This document shows positions 1-9,995 of a DNA stretch of 64,000 bases, one piece after another. Within the stretch, counting starts at the first letter, position 1; each line of letters starts with the position of its first letter. A program made the position numbers and the translations under genes. Below the pieces are notes generated by a model. That model saw only the letters and a program-made list of their open reading frames with translations, did no database searches and was not told the DNA's origin. The DNA comes from Metellina segmentata (taxonomy: Eukaryota; Arthropoda; Arachnida; Araneae; Tetragnathidae), in assembly GCA_947359465.1 (NCBI GenBank), contig OX375879.1:92678578-92742577 (forward strand), read 5' to 3'.

Positions 1-1319
1 GATCTTAAATATTATTTATCCAAGATTAAAATTCATAAAACTTGGTTTAATAAATGTGTGTGTGTGTGAATTTTAAAAAAAAAATTTCAAATAACTTTAA
101 GTGTCTTTGTAAGATAAAGATTGGTTTAACTATGCAATACATGTATTGTTGGATAATCACCCTTCTATATACAAGAATCCTAAAGATATTTAATGGCCAA
201 GACTGAAAAATAATGTACCAACTTTCTTCAAGGAGAAAATTGTGTTTGTTTTTTTCAGAAAGAAATTAAAAATTTAGAAAGAAAAATTGGCTATAAAATA
301 GTGTTTTTCTAACTTATCCTTGAAAGTATTTTTAAGTACTATTTGGATAGTAATCTTAGAGATTTTTAATGGTTTAACCTAGAATAAGTAGAGAAATCCT
401 TCATGAAGATGATATGTACCACAAACCAGAGTTTTTTAGAAAAATCCAAAAATCTTAAAATTTAAAGAAAAATATTTTATTTGGTCCAGACATATATTGG
501 GACACATACAGTACAAATTTTAAAAATATATTCTTTTTCTATAATACAAAACAATAGTGTCATGCAAAATCAAAATAACACATATTTTAGGAACATCAAA
601 TGTAAAACAGACATAATGATAAAAAATATAAGTAGATGCAAACATAAAAGCAAAGCAATAACTCTGAAAATAATACCATGATTAATAAGTTGGTAAAATG
701 ATCTTAAAATGTCACAGTGACCAAATGTTTTAAAGTTCACATTTTAATTTACAATTATCCCTTCCTTTTAAAACACAATTTTTAAGAGATTAGTACTGGT
801 AAAAGAAATAAATAGAAAATTAGTAAGTAGCTATTCAGATTCTCCAAGCAATAGCTGCCAATTCCATTCACAAAATAATGAAACATATAGCAAAACAAAA
901 TTCCTTGCATAAGTCCAATGAACACAAGAAAAATCAAAGAGAAACTAAATTAATGCATATTATCTGAGAAGTCAAGATTCTAAAAGTGACCATATAAAAA
1001 TTAATAAAATGTGTACTTTTGCACCTTGGTAGAAAAAGGGTATGTCCAAATTTGTTGCTTTTGAGTAATGTCAACAAATCACTTCAAGGTAATAAACATT
1101 ATAATAGAAAAAGAGTATCAAAGTCCTTCAATCAATGCAAAACTTTGGAAATATTTAGTATGCCGCATTAAAACATAAAATAAAAATTATTTAATCAGCA
1201 GTTACTAAAAACTTGCAAAATGAACTTCAGTCTTTTTTCTACCAATGCCGATTTAAAAAACAGTTTAACACACAAAATTCACAATTTGAAGTTTTGGGTT
1301 TAATTGATAATTAAGTAAG
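1..1319. other. AT-rich intergenic, nothing recognised
   Basis: Very AT-rich with short homopolymers and a GT microsatellite at about 55-68. No coding similarity, RNA gene or element end was recognised on either strand. Confidence 0.5.
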
Positions 1320-1321
1320 TA

Positions 1322-1717
1322 TAGTGAAACTACAATTAACTGTCACTCTTTTTTTTTTTTACCATCCATTTCTGTTAACCGTTAGTTTGTTATTAAAAAT
1401 CTGTTAACCATCAGTCCATTATTAAAAGTTAATTAATTAGAATTAAAAGTTATTAGTATGTACACACACATTCTATATACATATACAGAAACCAGATTGC
1501 TGTGAAAAATCCTCCTCGCTTTATTACAGAGTGGCGGTAATGTAAATTAACTTAATGTAAATTGTTTGTTTCTATAAAATAAAATACACTGGGCATTTTT
1601 TATCGTTTGTTCATATGCAATGGATGGGGGTGGGTTGTTGTTTAAGATTTTTCTGTTATCCGTATATTCAATTAAACGTCACGGTCCTGAAACTGACGGT
1701 TAATCGAAATTTCACTG
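1322..1717. mobile_element. Short pogo/Tigger-type MITE
   Basis: Left end TAGTGAAACTACAATTAACTG and right end, on the opposite strand, CAGTGAAATTTCGATTAACC form imperfect terminal inverted repeats, with a TA dinucleotide on both sides (1320-1321, 1718-1719). CAGTGAAA...ATTAACCG is characteristic of pogo/Tigger ends. No transposase inside; 396 bp fits a non-autonomous element. Confidence 0.6.
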
Positions 1718-2579
1718 TACTTTGGAGAACAAAACGTTTAAGAGAATTTTACTTATCCATATCTTTTAGTTATCTATAATAGAAACTAAATAATAAGGAT
1801 ATAACATGTTAATGCCTTGTTATTTTCAAAAAGAATTATCCACTGCTTTTTTTTTTTTAATTTAGCCACACAATATTTAAATACCACGTAATACAATCAT
1901 TTTTACAAGATTTAATCAGTACTAAAAAACTTCTGTTTCATAGCCTAACACCACCCCTTCTTCCTTGTCAAAGGAAGTCACCTGCACCCATGGCCATAAA
2001 TTTTGGGGCTTCAACAAAGCTGGAGTTATCCCCAGAACATAACCAATGAAAGAACAGGAGACTGGTCCATTGGTAAGAAGAGATGCTTAGTAAATAAGCG
2101 TATTTAACTATATTTTCAGATTTACAGATGAATTCATGGATTCAAACGGTATTTCAACCACAGCTATGCTTTATCAAATTGGATGTTCTGCTTATATATA
2201 CATCATTCCATTGTTCATAGGAATGATATAGGAACAAAGTCTGAGTCAATGAAATGATATAATTATCATAATTACCATCCAATTTGGACTTACGTATGCA
2301 ATAACAATTGTAAATAGTCACTGGCTACGGTATATGAAAGTAAAAAATTAAATGTTTGGTCTATTAAATTATTTTTGCCATAACCACTCATTTCTCTATT
2401 AAGTCACAAATAATGGAAAAAAGCCCATCCATGACATGTAAGGTACATACAAAAAAAATAACATGCCATGGAGTAGATACAGCTCTTTGAAAATATGGCT
2501 TCATCTCAAGTTATTAAAAACAGAAACTCATTAAAAACATATTTTAACAATCTAAAATCCACACAAAATAAAGTTACAG

Positions 2580-3018
2580 TTCAACTCGCTTATAACCAGC
2601 CCTGTTTTAACAAGAACCCGGATTTAACGAGAAAATCGGAAATACTTGGTGGTACAATGTTAAGTCCATGGGAGCATAACTCACTTTTAACAAGCAAACC
2701 CCGGTTAAAGCGAGCAATATTTTTGTGATTCATAACATTTCTATCGACTTCCACCTCTCCATTTCAGCTAATTCTTTTTTGGAATCGAATTCCACAAGTG
2801 TTATTGAGCCTATGGATCAAGAGGTCATCAGAAGTTTTAAATTGAACTTTCGTAAGCACATGATTTTGATTATCGATAGAAGAGAAAAAATAGTAACAAC
2901 CTCAAATGCTAATGTAAACATACTCAAAGCGATACGTTTAATGAGCGATGCAAGGGGAAATGTTACATCAACATGCATTACCAATTGCTTCCGTAAGGCT
3001 GGATTGAGAAAACTTTAG
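2580..3018 (+). pseudogene. pogo/Tigger (jerky/CENP-B-like) transposase C-terminal remnant
   Basis: The frame from 2725 reads ESNSTSVIEPMDQEVIRSFK, then ILKAIRLMSDARGNVTSTCI and NCFRKAGL. This parallels the C-terminal DDE part of Tigger/pogo transposases (LPPNTTSLLQPLDQGVIRSFK ... IRNCFRKAGF). Upstream, 2584-2660 resembles Tigger-type terminal sequence (TATAACCAGCCC...AACCCGGATTTAACGAG), so a piece of the interior now abuts an end. No start, no N-terminal HTH domains: a relic. Adjacent 1720-2579 shows no recognisable feature. Confidence 0.65.
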
Positions 3019-3214
3019 TCAAAGAATTCCTAAAACGGATGGAGATACACTGACAATCATGAATATTCTGATAAAAATATGCTGAAAACATTTTTATACA
3101 ATATATTGTCTTAAATTGTATTTAATCTCAAGCATACATAACAGCATGTTAAAAAATACATAAACTATCTGCAATATTTTATGCATAACAAATCATGTCC
3201 TATAGAGGTAAGCA

Positions 3215-3943
3215 TCAAGAGCACATAACAAATTCTTTTATTTGTTCTATATTATATATAACATCATTTGGATTCAAGTTCTCAGGTATTTCATCAACTG
3301 TGTTACTGGCTAGTAATAATGCACTCCAACCTGCCTCTTTGGCTGCAAAATAATCCAAGTATACATTATCACCAACATACAATGCTTCTGATGGAGACAC
3401 GCCAGTACACTTACTCAAAGCTAGATCAAATATCTTCCTGTCTGGCTTGGCCACTTTAACAACATATGATGCCAAAACAAAATCAAAATAAGACGTTAAA
3501 TCATTTGATGCCAAAACACTATCTAAGCGCTCATCAAAATTAGATATAACACCCAACATTACCTGTTTCTGCTTCAAATGCTTTAAAAGTGATTTGGCAC
3601 CAGGTGCTACTTCCCAACAAGAATTCCCTTTGTACAAATCAAATAAATGATTTGAAATAGAATCCAACTGATTTTCTGTGAGCTCAGAAGAATCATGTAC
3701 GAAGACCTTTTGAGCCATCAGCTTCCACCATTCACGAGAAGTAAGTCCAGTGCTATGACCATAGTTTGGATGAGCTGCATTCATTAACTTCCAATGATGT
3801 TGAAAGGCTCTAGACATACTATGAGGATCTCTTTCCACTCCAAACATTCTGCCCACGCGTGAATATTGGTCTCCCACAGATATTCGGAATTTCAGGAGGG
3901 TGTTTGTAACATCAAAGGCACAAAGTCTGAAGCGAGTATTCAT
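3215..3943 (-). CDS. HDHD3: HDHD3 / Reg-2-like HAD-superfamily hydrolase
   Basis: Single-exon open reading frame of 242 codons plus stop. It reads as the haloacid dehalogenase-like hydrolase domain-containing protein 3 family (Drosophila Rhythmically expressed gene 2 is the same family). HAD motif I is near the N-terminus (FDVTNTLLKF, about residues 9-18). The cap region has NYGHSTGLTSREWW, motif II is VISNFDERL, motif III lies around KPDRKIFDLAL, and motif IV is YVGDNVYLDY, which supplies the acidic metal ligands. The usual second Asp of motif I (DxD) is absent; I recall the same DVTNT-type sequence in Reg-2, so this is probably family-typical and not damage. The substrate of this family is not established. 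The start is the first ATG in frame; the open frame continues 26 codons upstream but only from a TTG. Length is close to the animal family (about 250 residues). It lies tail-ward of POFUT1 on the same strand with no sign of co-transcription. No disabling mutation is seen. Confidence 0.88.
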   Translation of the reverse strand: MNTRFRLCAFDVTNTLLKFRISVGDQYSRVGRMFGVERDPHSMSRAFQHHWKLMNAAHPNYGHSTGLTSREWWKLMAQKVFVHDSSELTENQLDSISNHLFDLYKGNSCWEVAPGAKSLLKHLKQKQVMLGVISNFDERLDSVLASNDLTSYFDFVLASYVVKVAKPDRKIFDLALSKCTGVSPSEALYVGDNVYLDYFAAKEAGWSALLLASNTVDEIPENLNPNDVIYNIEQIKEFVMCS

Positions 3944-4021
3944 AGTTGATAATCCAAAAGAGAACAGTGTGAACTGTAAGTAAAAACCATATTCTGATAA
4001 ACAGAACACATAATCTGTCAA

Positions 4022-4582
4022 GTTATTCTAATTTAAATCTCAATCAAATACATGCAACAAGATTTTGCTAAACTTTATATTAATGTATGAATCACACTCA
4101 GAAACTGTAAATCAGCAAACCCCAAATTGGCACTACTGCCTCTTAGAGGGCACTAAAAATCAAAGGTATTTGATACACAATGCTGCCACCAAAAGGCAGA
4201 AAATCAAATTCTTATGTATCAAACATATAAAAGCTGATTTAACCATAGCTCAGTTTAAGAACTTATATTTTCTGTGTTTCTGACTAAGAAATATTAATAA
4301 CTTCTTAATCAATAATTTAACTATGTATTGTAAATTAACACTAAAACAACATAATTTTTTTTTAAAGGAATCTTCAAACAGCACAACACTGAGATCAGCT
4401 TTTCGTACATGACTTCACGCTTAAGAGGTCCTAAATATTTTTACTTATTCCCTTTTTTTTCAAAACGGATTAAATAATCAAAGAAAAAGAAAAGACACTG
4501 CAACTATTCAAAACCAACAAAAAAGTTGATTTCAACGTAAAGAGCTGATGCATGTGTTATTACAGCTTGATTATTGAACAAA
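4022..4582. other. Upstream flank of HDHD3, nothing recognised
   Basis: AT-rich sequence between the HDHD3 start and the hAT element. It presumably holds the HDHD3 promoter and 5' UTR but no motif could be assigned. Confidence 0.4.
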
Positions 4583-4590
4583 ACAAATGT

Positions 4591-5362
4591 CAGGGTTAGG
4601 CGGAAATGCGTTACTTGTAATAATTACATTTTACAGTAATCTTACAGGTAATTCGTTACATTTGAAAACCAGTAATTTTACAGGTAATTTGTTACATAAT
4701 TTTCGATAAAGTAATTTTAGTTACAGTAACGCGTTAAAATTTATTTTCATTTTATTTTGTTCGAAAATCTAGTGTACAAAAAGATTGTTTCATTCTACAT
4801 TTGTAAAGTGTCAAGGTTTCCTACTGATTGTACTGATGATGGCCAACATTCATCTAGCAGTGACGATGAATTTTTTAAGACAGTGAAAACTAGACATCCT
4901 TCTGTCGATTTTGAGTTATCCACTATTTTCAAAACAAAGATTGTACTTTGTCTGCTTTCTATTCTCTACCTACAGTAAAACGCATGTTTGTAAAATATAA
5001 TACTCCCTTGCCAGCCAGTGCGGGTGTTGAAAGATTGTTTAGTTCTGGTGATCTGTGTTTCCAACCCAATCGCAGCCGCGTAAGTGACAAAAATTTTGAG
5101 ATGCAGCTTTTGCTGTATGACAATAAGTAGATTTTCTTGTAATGATGTAATAAAGTTGATAAAAAATCTTTTGTTATTGATTCCAACATTATTTATAAAA
5201 CATTTGTAAATATGGAATTTTTTTTCGTAAAAAGTAAACTTAAGAGTAATTGTAATGTGTTACTATTGAAACTTAGTAATTTTACAGGTAATTCGTTACT
5301 TTTTACGGAAAGTAATTGTAATTGTAACAAGTTACATTTAAACAAGTAACAGCCCAACCATG
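4591..5362 (+). mobile_element. hAT DNA transposon, internally deleted, 772 bp
   Basis: Ends CAGGGTTAGGC...GTTACTTG and (opposite strand) CATGGTTGGGCTGTTACTTG are imperfect terminal inverted repeats of hAT type. They are flanked by an 8-bp target-site duplication, ACAAATGT at 4583-4590 and ACAAATCT at 5363-5370 (7/8). Sub-terminal direct repeats AGTAATTTTACAGGTAATT occur at about 4670 and 5275 and could be transposase-binding repeats. A transposase C-terminal relic lies inside. Confidence 0.85.
4829..5130 (+). pseudogene. hAT transposase C-terminal dimerisation region, frameshifted
   Basis: One frame gives SSSSDDEFFKTVKTRHPSVD; after a frameshift near 4950 another gives LPASAGVERLFSSGDLCFQ and PNRSRVSDKNFEMQLLLYDN. 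The PASAGVERLFSSG...R..L.. signature is the hAT dimerisation domain. Most of the transposase is missing, so the element is non-autonomous. Confidence 0.8.
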
Positions 5363-5370
5363 ACAAATCT

Positions 5371-5952
5371 GAACACATAATTTTATTATTTTTGGAAAAG
5401 ACACTAATATATACTGCAAGAGAAACAATTATGGCGTACCAAGTTTTCTTAAAATTCCAATTTTTAAACAGAAAGTAAAAGGAGGGAATTTTTTTATTAA
5501 TGCTATTGCTATCATTAAAGATTCTGATTTAAGACCAAAAAAATCATAAATGAAAGAAAAGGGACCAAACCTTGTTTCAACGAAATTTAAAGCGTACAGA
5601 TGACAGATCGATAAAATATTTTGCAATTTGTCACAAAATCAACTTATATCCAACTTATAATATGCAAAATGAGAAAGCAAGAGTACGAAGAATCAATCAC
5701 AAACGAAAACATCGAAACAGGAAAAGTCCTTCAAGTGGTCATCTCACCGAGTACGAGAGTTCCAATTATACAACCAAATTAATTGGACTCGTTTCTTTAC
5801 ATTCGTTTGTTTACACACGTTTGTTTATTGTACGATAAACAAACACACGAGATAAGACTTATCTCAGGTTTTTGCTCTATTCAGTGATGATTCTTAACTC
5901 CATATTTCTTGTTTTACTTTTTTTTAGTCTGCATCTACAAATTGCCAATAGT
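5371..5952. other. Intergenic, nothing recognised
   Basis: AT-rich. CAAACACACGAG and its near complement around 5800-5850 give a small hairpin (CGTTTGTTTA...TAAACAAACA). No element could be assigned. Confidence 0.4.
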
Positions 5953-6200
5953 TGGTATTTTTAATTAATTTTACACTGGATCATCAAAACAGGCTATTGG
6001 CGACAGTCCGGTATCAATCCGTTGAGGGAACATTTCGAGAAATATACCACGTAATTTTGAACCACGGTCAGATAATGAGGTGTCACCTGAGCTGATACCT
6101 CACTCTCCAAACTTCCACACCACATCAATGTCAGGACATTTGAGGTCGCGACAGATTTGACGTGAACCAGCCCCACTTTGTACATGACTATCTTTGGTTA
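5953..6200 (-). mobile_element. SINE-1 copy, diverged, head degraded
   Basis: Minus-strand copy of the SINE-1 body. From its 3' tail it shows GGTATTTTTAATTAATTTTA, then GGCTATTGGCGAC, GAACCACGGTCAGATAATGA, CTCTCCAAACTTCCACACCA and the CAGCCCC...CTTTGG junction typical of head type B copies. Confidence 0.75.
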
Positions 6201-6413
6201 GAGAAATCTGCCGATAAGAGTACGTGAAGCTTTTTCTGTGAAGCTAATTGTACGTGTCGCTACTATTTCTGCCGTGGAACGTGCTTCCTGTGTGTGGCAG
6301 GACCGTGGTAGCCCTCAGATTTGCAACCGAAGGTTTATGAAATAAAATACAACAAAACACAATTGTTTACAAGAGGGCTTTTGAACTTTAAATTGCCGTG
6401 CCCCCCCCCACCC

Positions 6414-6500
6414 CAGTCCTCATGTTGGTGTGAATGTTTGTAGAGTAGGGAGCCAGTTCAGGAGTGGCCCTGTTATTTGACCGTGGTACAAAATTATGGG
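6414..6500 (+). mobile_element. SINE-1 body fragment
   Basis: Internal body segment: TCCTCATGTTGGTGTGAATG, GGAGCCAGTTCAGGAGTGG and GACCGTGGTACAAAATTATG. Ends are not intact; it abuts the next copy. Confidence 0.6.
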
Positions 6501-6506
6501 ATTTTC

Positions 6507-6797
6507 TCTCTGTAGATAGGTTTGGAAGGCTCCTGGTTCGAATCCGGGACCATTCGTGTATGTTTAAACGTTTAGTGTAGAGGCGGCTGATGCACCTTAA
6601 ATCTGTCGTGGTCGAAAGTCCTCACGGGGTTGGTGTAGAAGTTTGGAGAGTGGGGTGCCAGCTCAGATGTTGCCTCATCATCTGACTGTGGTTACGAGGT
6701 ATATTCCTCGGATCTTTACTTTAGGGGATTGATATCGGACCGTCATCAATAGCCCGTTGTGTTGTTCTAGTGTACGACGTGAAATAAAAAATTACTC
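6507..6797 (+). mobile_element. SINE-1 copy, head type A partial
   Basis: Starts within the tRNA-like head (GGCTCCTGGTTCGAATCCGG, an intact Pol III B box). Body then runs from GTGTAGAGGCGGCTGATGCA to CAATAGCCCGTTGTGTTG and the GACGTGAAATAAAAAATTAC tail. Confidence 0.8.
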
Positions 6798-6802
6798 TGC
6801 GG

Positions 6803-6996
6803 ATAGGTATTTTGATTAACGTCATACTGGCGAAACACAGCGGGCTATTGGCGACGGTTCAGTATCAACCCCTGAAGGGAAAGATCCTAGGACAACACCA
6901 CATAATTAAGAACCACGGTCAATTCATGAGACCATAGCTGAGCAGGCACGCCACTCTTCAAACTTCCACACCACTAGGTCATGACAGATTTAACGT
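6803..6996 (-). mobile_element. SINE-1 body copy
   Basis: Minus copy: GGTATTTTGATTAACGTCAT, GGGCTATTGGCGACGG, AACCACGGTCAATTC, CAAACTTCCACACCAC. It stops where the adjacent SINE-2 head starts. Confidence 0.75.
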
Positions 6997-7080
6997 AGCT
7001 CAATGGTTTGCCCACTGTGCTAGCAACTTTCCGAGTTGCACTAGGCGCAGGTTCGATTCCCTTCAGCATTCCTCGTGTCA
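6994..7080 (+). mobile_element. SINE-2 tRNA-like head
   Basis: GTAGCTCAATGGTTTGCCCA (A-box-like) and GGCGCAGGTTCGATTCCC (B box) mark the tRNA-derived head of the second SINE family. It is sandwiched between two SINE-1 fragments, so SINE-2 probably inserted into SINE-1 or the reverse. Confidence 0.65.
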
Positions 7081-7158
7081 GGTATTTAATTAAAATCGTA
7101 CTGGAGCAAAACAACTGGCTATTGTCTGTTCGGGATTAATCCCTGAAGGGAAAGATGC
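7078..7158 (-). mobile_element. SINE-1 3' fragment
   Basis: AGGTATTTAATTAAAATCGT, then CTGGAGCAAAACAACTGGCT and GGGATTAATCCCTGAAGGGA: the last 80 bp of SINE-1 in minus orientation. Confidence 0.7.
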
Positions 7159-9785
7159 GATTCTCTTATCTGTATCAGTAAAACTGTTATTGTGTCTATT
7201 ACTTGGTATTGTATCTCTGGCGCAGAATGATCAAGTATGGCGCTAAGGAAGGACAATCTACCAAGAAAATACCTTTATTTCCGTTCAATTTATCACGAAA
7301 AGCCTCAACCCATTTCGCGCGATACTAACTTAATTTAGAAACATCTGAAACTTCATCTAAACTGAGAAAAAACATAATAATCTTACCGATCGTCGCTATT
7401 TAGCTGTATTGAAATAATTTCAAATCCTGCTATTCCAATCCGTGTCTACTCAAGATTATTACAAAATCAACGAACCTCCTAGATTACTGTAAAAGAGAGA
7501 GAGATCAAAACACTCAATTTTCAGCTACACAGAACAAGCTACTTTTACTTTTATGTACTAAAATTTATAAATCAAAGCTTCTGCAATGGTTTTAGCTCAG
7601 AATTCTCACTATTTGGTTAATGTTTCCAGATAAATTAGTACGAGTATTTTATAAATTTGGAGAGCATATTTTCATAGACTATTCATATATGAAGTTAATA
7701 TTTAACTAGTCAAACATTCAAATCGATTTTTTATTTCATATAAAATTATACCTAATCTCATGTTTTAAAAAAATGATAATAAAAAAATTTTATAAGGTAG
7801 GTTATGCTGGAACAATTGTCTTAAGAGATTATTTCAATGAAATAAAGCAATGAGTCAACATTATCTGTGTATAACAAAAACAAAGTTAATGAAAAGCAAG
7901 AATAAAGTTAATATCAACAAAATGATTTATATCACCATCCCCTCTTTCCTGGTACAAAAAAGTCATAAAAGTTGATTTTGAGTTTGGAGGTGATTATGAA
8001 TATCTCTAGAATTTATATTTAAAAAAATTGCTATCACTAATCATAAATATGACAAATGTACACTAAAATAAATCTTGCAATGTTTTCCCAGGTAAAAACT
8101 TTTTAAATGCTTCTTCTGGAAAGCAAATTTAAATTGTGGCATCAAAAGTGATATATTTTAGATTTTCAAACAATTTTTTTTCTCGTAGCTAAAAAGAGAT
8201 ATGATGTAACATAAATATGTGAAATTTCAAACATGTTCACTGAAATGAAAGGTGATTGAAAATTACATAAAATAGAAGTACAATCAATTTATGTAATTTA
8301 AATGAACTAACTATAAGTTTAAACAATTGGATCAGGTATATTTAATATATTTTCATTCAAATTACAAGAAACTAGACAAAGTACACTAGAAAAAAATATT
8401 TTTTATTTTTAACATTTTATAGTAATAAAATAAGCGAATATTTAAAATAAAAATACACTACAACATAACAATCACTTGTTACATTAAGATCGAAATCTTA
8501 AACAGTGTATCAACAGATGTAAAAGAAAAATGAAAATATAGAATACTGATCTCACAAAAAATGAAATACACAAAGAACTATGGAGACAATAGGGCTTAGA
8601 ACTGAAAACAGTCTATTGTTGTCCAGTAAGGGAAATTCGGTTCAGAGTGAGTGGTCACTAAAATGTTTTTAGACCAATAACTAACTTTATTGAAAAAAAA
8701 AAGAGAAAATAGTTTCTTGCTTTATTTTTATTTACCTAAATCAAATGCCTTGCCATGCTTATTCATTTCTTGTTCAGATTTGCTAATTTTGTGTTTTCAT
8801 GACTAAGAGCTTTAATCATTTTGACAAGAAAGTTTGCTTTACTCTATTATATAAAAAAAAAAACTTAAAAATTTGAGTCATTTTAGTATTTTTTTAAAAT
8901 GAAATTGCAATTTGTTAAGTTTTATATTAAATGGACTTTGCATGGGTATAAGCAAAGTCTTAACTAAAATATTTAATATCTATACAGCTGTTGGATCTGA
9001 GAAACCTAAGTTGGACAATTATGATATATAACTATTTAAAAATGCTTTAGTTATGAGTAAATTATATTTAGTCTGCTCCCTTTACAACCCTAATTTTCTT
9101 TCCAATTGAATTCATTTTTATTTGCTATTAAGAAATTATCATATTGTCATAAAATATAAAATAGCTCTTGAAAATCTTTTCAAAAAGAAATATATACTTA
9201 ATACTGAATCATCAGTCCAATTTTAATTGCTAAAGTTAAAGAATGAGTAAATGTTATATCAGTCCAAATATATTAATATATTTTAAAGCAACATTCTTTA
9301 AGGACATGAAATGAGGCTGTTACTTAAAAAATAGTTTTTCAATAACCCAAAAATGTAAAATTATTTTTCACACTAGGTCAAAAACAAGAATTGTACAAAG
9401 CACTAACATCTGAAACAAGTAAACAATCTTGAGTAATCAAACCTTTTAAACATTATAGCTGAAAGCAAGATTGGGAGAAATGAGGTCAGAAATGAAAATC
9501 TAACTTTTAAAGAATATCAGCAACATAAATCTAAAATATAAACAAAGAAAGTGCAACAAATACAAAAACACTTAATTAGTTATAAATATTCTGGATGATT
9601 AACTAGTTATAAATGTCATGTACACAATAAAATACAATGAAAGAATCATACAAGAAAGAGAGCATGTATTCATAACTTGATATAAATAATATGTCACTAT
9701 CATTACTAATGTTAATAAATATACTTATTACAAATTCATAAATACTATTGAAAATGTTATAAAACAGATGTTATTACAAAATATC
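7159..9785. other. POFUT1 downstream region / intergenic, nothing recognised
   Basis: AT-rich sequence after the POFUT1 stop codon. It should contain the POFUT1 3' UTR and polyadenylation site, which I could not pinpoint. No coding similarity or element ends seen. Confidence 0.4.
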
Positions 9786-9995
9786 TCAAAATTCATCATG
9801 GTTTACAATATTCTGAGTTTTCTTTTCATTAGTCAATGGAAAGGCCCAAAAAGATGATTGTAAGTTATTCACATCACGCTCCCGTTTCACAAAGGCACTG
9901 TATGATGATATGCAGTTCCCAATAAAATGGTTGGAAAGCCCTAGTATAGCTAAATCCACATGTGGTTTTGATTCTGGCAGTCTATATACTTTCAC
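9786..9995 (-). CDS. POFUT1: POFUT1 coding exon 7 (C-terminus, HDEF)
   Basis: Acceptor TTTCAG before 9995. Encodes [20 protein letters not shown], then [20 protein letters not shown], ending HDEF-stop. The HFIGNC...AFVKRERD block is the most conserved segment of the family. Confidence 0.94.
   Translation of the reverse strand: MKVYRLPESKPHVDLAILGLSNHFIGNCISSYSAFVKRERDVNNLQSSFWAFPLTNEKKTQNIVNHDEF

Noticed and set aside
3944..4021. 26-residue N-terminal extension of HDHD3
   Set aside because: Begins at TTG, is not conserved in the family as I remember it, and the first ATG gives a standard HAD N-terminus.
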